NCBI GenBank assembly: GCA_017626655.1 | Contig: JAGAIH010000170.1 | Coordinates: 1 to 18,005, forward strand | Direction of reading: 5' to 3' | From: Clostridia bacterium | GTDB lineage: Bacteria > Bacillota_A > Clostridia > Oscillospirales > CAG-272 | Length of the DNA stretch: 18,005 nt | Shown here: piece by piece, positions 15,604 through 18,005 of the stretch | Numbering within the stretch: position 1 is the first letter of the stretch | How the letters are laid out: every line of letters starts with the position of its first letter | Position numbers and translations under genes: made by a program | The notes under the pieces: model-generated | Seen by the model: only the letters and a program-made list of their open reading frames with translations | Databases searched by the model: none | What the model was told of the DNA's origin: nothing

Positions 15604-16131
15604 TCAGTTCTTTTTCCGGTACTCCGTGGGATTCATCCCGACGATCTGCTTGAAGCTGCGGTTAAAACTGCTGAGGGAGGCGTATCCACACCGCAAGGAG
15701 ACTTCAAGGATGCTCTCCCTCGTGTTTTTCAGCAGATAACAGGCGTGATTCATCTTCACCATCCGAGCATATTCGTGGTAGGGCATACCCGTATTCTCAT
15801 GGAAGAAGCGGGAGAGATAGACCGAGCTGTATTCCAACTCCTTGGACAGATCTCCCAACGTACACGGAGTCTCCTTATGCTGCTCCACATACTCAAACAT
15901 TTTGCCCAGCAGGATATGGCGATCCGCGTAATAGCTTTCCACGCTCGGATCCAGCTGATCGACGAACAGACTCATCAAGGAATACAAGGCCCCCTTGGTA
16001 AAGGCGATGTTCTCGTTTCCCTCTTTCTCCCACAGATGATGCTCAAAGAGGGCTTGGAAGGTTTTTATGCTATACGCGCTCACGTTGCGTAGAACCGGAT
16101 CCTTATCATGTTGCCTTTCATACCTGATCAT
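15604..16131 (-). CDS. Short AraC-family regulator lacking the cupin domain
   Basis: 175 residues: a ~75-residue helical N-terminus followed by a standard AraC DNA-binding domain (CTLGDLSKELEYSSVYLSRFFHENTGMPYHEY, then ILEVSLRCGYASLSSFNRSF, ending GMNPTEYRKKN). Typical family members have 270-300 residues with an N-terminal cupin sensor. Here the ATG at 16131 has a good ribosome site (GGGAGG) and a -10 about 75 bases upstream, so the short form seems to be the real gene product rather than a mis-called start. How it senses a ligand is unknown. It heads the operon with the GH27/36-like, GH43 and small lipoprotein genes and should control it. Confidence 0.88.
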   Translation of the reverse strand: MIRYERQHDKDPVLRNVSAYSIKTFQALFEHHLWEKEGNENIAFTKGALYSLMSLFVDQLDPSVESYYADRHILLGKMFEYVEQHKETPCTLGDLSKELEYSSVYLSRFFHENTGMPYHEYARMVKMNHACYLLKNTRESILEVSLRCGYASLSSFNRSFKQIVGMNPTEYRKKN

Positions 16132-16204
16132 GGTGACCTCCCGTTTTTGGGAAAATGAGACCCACGTGCCGAGCTATGTCAATCATGCTCGCATTTTTCT
16201 CTTT

Positions 16205-16233
16205 ATTATAGCACAGTTTTTTGATATTTTCTA
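16205..16233 (-). promoter_or_regulatory. Probable promoter of the AraC-GH27/36-GH43 operon
   Basis: -10 TATAAT (16205-16210 on the minus strand) with a weak -35 TAGAAA (16228-16233) at 17 bases, in an AT-rich stretch. The poor -35 fits an activator-dependent promoter. Confidence 0.5.
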
Positions 16234-16404
16234 CCCTGTTTTTAACATATATTTTGAATTTTTTAACCCGATCGCCACAGTGAGCCCGATCCTCTCCCTT
16301 GGACAAAACGAACTATCCGGGGGACGGTGAAACGCGGTAGGAAGACAGGATCGGATCGGCCGTGGAAACGGGGCGGGCGGCGTCGGCAAACCGCCACGGA
16401 TCGG

Positions 16405-16522
16405 AGAAAGCAAGAAGGCCCCAACACGAAGATGGGCTTTGCCATGTGTTCGTTTTGGGGCCTTTGTGGAGGAGATGGGGGAATGCCATTCATGTACACA
16501 ACATTCTGTACTCCTTCAGATG
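16405..16522 (-). ncRNA. Putative small RNA, copy B
   Basis: Same organisation as copy A at 4953-5062: a promoter, an ungapped conserved core, the C-rich CCCCCAUCUCC and CCACAAA segment, then a terminator. The terminator stem is very strong: 16 bp with one mismatch (16415-16430 with 16449-16464), followed by TTCTTGCTTTC. The stem sequence is unrelated to that of copy A, so the structure is kept while the bases differ. AAGGAG can pair with CUCCU of the C-rich segment. Behind AAGGAG a very short frame TTG-TGT-ACN-stop exists in both copies (ATG precedes it only in B); it may be chance. It lies between lexA and the AraC operon, both on the same strand, but has its own promoter and terminator. 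Confidence 0.65.
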
Positions 16523-16527
16523 GCAAT

Positions 16528-16556
16528 ATTATAGCATAAAAGGGATTTTATGTCAA
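16528..16556 (-). promoter_or_regulatory. Consensus promoter of small RNA copy B
   Basis: On the minus strand: -35 TTGACA (16551-16556), 17-base spacer, -10 TATAAT (16528-16533). Full consensus, predicting strong constitutive expression. Confidence 0.85.
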
Positions 16557-16707
16557 CAAAATTTTCCTCTCGTTACTCTAACGCAACAGATGCCTACCCT
16601 TGATTCCCGGTTAAGCGGTCGGGAGGATGGCTCGTGTTATTTACGCGATAGATAAAAAATCAATATTCAATTGTCAGTGGCCAAGTGCTGTTATGTGAAA
16701 GGTAAGG

Positions 16708-17328
16708 TTACAGCATCTTTTTCAGCCTATGGGCAACGCAAACGGCAACTCCCTGAATCTGAAGTTCTTCGGGATAGATGTCACCATAGCGTTCTTTGTC
16801 CTCGTTGCAGGAGCGAAGAAAGTATGCTCCCTTGTTATGGTTAAATCCGAGAACTTTAAGGTTATTGACACCTTGATCGAAAGCAACGACAATGTCACCG
16901 ACCTCTGCGGCGTTCTGCTTGCGGATCATAACGTAATCGCCGGGATGAATACCTGCATCGATCATCGATTCGCCCTTTGCAATCAAAGCAAAGAACTCAC
17001 CCTTACCAACCAAGGATTCGGGCATGCGAATGTACTCGATGACCTGTTCGTTTTCTTCCTGACCTTCTCCGCAGGCTACGTAACCAAGCACAGGCATGGC
17101 GTGAGCGACCTGCTCCATCTCCATGCGACGAGTGCTTACGGAACGGCGACCGTTGTACTCAAGCTCACCGTTCTCTTTCATAGCAGAAAGGTAACGATGC
17201 ACGCTGGTAACGGCAATTCCTGTTCCGGCTGCGATGTCACGCACCGTGGGCGTTTCACCGTAGCTTCCGTAGTATTCGTTGATGAAATCAAGGATGATTT
17301 GCTTTTTCGAATCAGTAGTTCTACTCAT
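16708..17328 (-). CDS. lexA: LexA-type SOS repressor
   Basis: A 206-residue repressor and self-cleaving protease. N-terminal winged helix: KKQIILDFINEYYGSYGETP, then TVRDIAAGTGIAVTSVHRYL with the recognition helix. The C-terminal peptidase S24 domain has the cleavage site PVLGYVACGEG (Cys-Gly instead of the usual Ala-Gly), the catalytic Ser in GESMIDAGI, and the catalytic Lys in NNLKVLGF. Start: ATG 17328 with GAGGAGG upstream; an in-frame ATG at 17346 lies upstream of this ribosome site. Two operator-like palindromes flank its own promoter, so negative autoregulation and SOS induction are expected. Only a small, weak hairpin with a T-run (about 16650-16673) is seen after the gene. A LexA-like regulator with a different regulon is the alternative. 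Confidence 0.9.
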   Translation of the reverse strand: MSRTTDSKKQIILDFINEYYGSYGETPTVRDIAAGTGIAVTSVHRYLSAMKENGELEYNGRRSVSTRRMEMEQVAHAMPVLGYVACGEGQEENEQVIEYIRMPESLVGKGEFFALIAKGESMIDAGIHPGDYVMIRKQNAAEVGDIVVAFDQGVNNLKVLGFNHNKGAYFLRSCNEDKERYGDIYPEELQIQGVAVCVAHRLKKML

Positions 17329-17339
17329 AGCGCCTCCTC

Positions 17340-17354
17340 GGAACAAGTTGTTCC
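17340..17354. promoter_or_regulatory. LexA box 1
   Basis: Perfect palindrome GGAACAA-G-TTGTTCC, overlapping the expected transcription start of lexA. The arms GAAC and GTTC are separated by five bases, not four as in the Bacillus box. Confidence 0.75.
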
Positions 17355-17361
17355 ATTTGAC

Positions 17362-17389
17362 ATTATACTACATATTTTTCTTTTGTCAA
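17362..17389 (-). promoter_or_regulatory. lexA promoter
   Basis: Minus strand: -35 TTGACA (17384-17389), 16-base spacer, -10 TATAAT (17362-17367). It is flanked by one LexA box on each side. Confidence 0.8.
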
Positions 17390-17396
17390 TAGGTTT

Positions 17397-17411
17397 GGAA
17401 CAAAATGTTTC
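17397..17411. promoter_or_regulatory. LexA box 2
   Basis: GGAACAAAATGTTTC, an imperfect copy of box 1 with the same five-base spacing, upstream of the -35. Confidence 0.65.
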
Positions 17412-17443
17412 ATTATTTTGCAAAATTTTTTAGTGTTACATAA

Positions 17444-17482
17444 AAATTAGCCCTCGCTCCATTTCGTAACGAGGGCTTTTCT
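17444..17482. terminator. Bidirectional intrinsic terminator
   Basis: Stem AGCCCTCG/CGAGGGCT (17449-17456 with 17470-17477). T-runs follow on both strands (TTTTCT plus; AATTTTTATG minus). It ends the S-component gene that stops at 17484. Confidence 0.85.
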
Positions 17483-17483
17483 A

Positions 17484-18005
17484 TTAGTCGGCAATACCGT
17501 ATTTGACTTTAATTCTATCCATCTTCTCCAGCATCGGTTCTGCGGCGATCATGAGGAAGATGACCGTGCCAAAGCCGTGGATGAGATCCATGGGGAGACC
17601 GGTTACGTAGCAGGCGAGGATGGTCTCCCATTTAAGTGTTTCGCTGGACATCATCATAGCGGCGGCGGGGTTCATAATGCCGCCATAGATAATGACTGCC
17701 GTGAATGCACCGAACACGGCAAGGGACGCTCTCGTGCGACGGAGCCATCCTTTTTTGAACAGCACGCCCGCAAGGAAGCCGATGATACCCATGGCGAACA
17801 TCTGCCACGGTGTCCACGGTCCTTGGCCGAAGATCATGTTGGAGGTCAGCATCGTCATTGCTCCCACGAGAAAGCCTACCTCACCGCCAAAGGCAACGCC
17901 TGCGATAATGGTGAGTGCCAGCACCGGCTTGAACTGCGGAAGCATAAAAAACAGACCTCGTCCTGCGATACCGATGGCGCACAGCACGGCAATCGTTACA
18001 AGCTC
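17484..18005 (-). CDS. ECF transporter S component (5' end outside window)
   Basis: An integral membrane, substrate-binding subunit of an energy-coupling factor vitamin/cofactor importer, working with EcfT and two ATPases. The frame is open to the window edge (visible sequence starts ELVTIAVLCAIGIAGRGLFF), so the N-terminus is missing; about 173 residues are seen. Hydrophobic segments include FKPVLALTIIAGVAFGGEVG, then FLVGAMTMLTSNMIFGQGPW, TPWQMFAMGIIGFLAGVLF, LAVFGAFTAVIIYGGIM and a long one at DLIHGFGTVIFLMIAAEPML. The G-x-x-G-A and QGPWTPWQM pattern is typical of one S-component group. The ligand cannot be told from the sequence; cobalamin or a precursor is one possibility. It has its own terminator and is separate from lexA. 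Confidence 0.85.
   Translation of the reverse strand, partial: ELVTIAVLCAIGIAGRGLFFMLPQFKPVLALTIIAGVAFGGEVGFLVGAMTMLTSNMIFGQGPWTPWQMFAMGIIGFLAGVLFKKGWLRRTRASLAVFGAFTAVIIYGGIMNPAAAMMMSSETLKWETILACYVTGLPMDLIHGFGTVIFLMIAAEPMLEKMDRIKVKYGIAD

Overview
The window (about 57% GC by eye, strong AGGAGG-type ribosome binding sites, consensus TTGACA/TATAAT promoters, DUF815 ATPase, ECF transporter S component, LexA with paired operators) looks like a chromosomal segment of an anaerobic Clostridia member (Firmicutes), probably an uncultured gut bacterium of the Oscillospirales/Christensenellales type. That placement is inferred from gene content only.

Layout. (1) 1-3311, plus strand: end of a branched-chain amino acid operon, ilvC (partial) and ilvD, followed one base later by a DUF815-type AAA+ ATPase. 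(2) 3308-4780: a scar of broken genes, namely a short gene fragment, the C-terminal remnant of a large glycosidase-like protein, and a decayed AraC regulator joined head to head with it. (3) 4953-5096: a putative small RNA gene on the minus strand. (4) 5107-7937, minus strand: two Asp-box (BNR) sialidase-superfamily proteins under a consensus promoter with a palindrome in its spacer, followed by a frameshifted remnant of a GH2-like gene. (5) 8041-12559: a secreted, 1135-residue, multi-discoidin glycosidase-like protein (minus) and a divergent AraC regulator (plus). They share one symmetric -10 element. (6) 12560-12877: a palindrome-rich, possibly structured RNA region, then two hairpins that end the next operon. 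(7) 12878-16233, minus strand: an operon of short AraC regulator, GH27/36-like alpha-galactosidase-like enzyme, GH43 enzyme and a tiny lipoprotein-like ORF without a usable start codon. (8) 16405-16556: a second copy of the small RNA gene. (9) 16708-18005, minus strand: LexA with two operator boxes, then a partial ECF S component.

How it fits together: regions 2-7 form a glycan-foraging block. The large discoidin protein would act at the cell surface. The two sialidase-like proteins, the GH27/36-like enzyme and GH43 have no signal peptides and should process imported oligosaccharides in the cytoplasm. AraC regulators sit beside each set. No sugar transporter is present in the window.

The most interesting unlabelled signals are the duplicated small RNA gene (about 81% identical core, both with ideal 17-bp-spaced promoters, and terminator hairpins of different sequence); the multi-helix element at 12596-12745; a shared GCGSA-hydrophobic-Lys C-terminal tail on two otherwise unrelated exported proteins; and LexA boxes with a GAAC-N5-GTTC layout.
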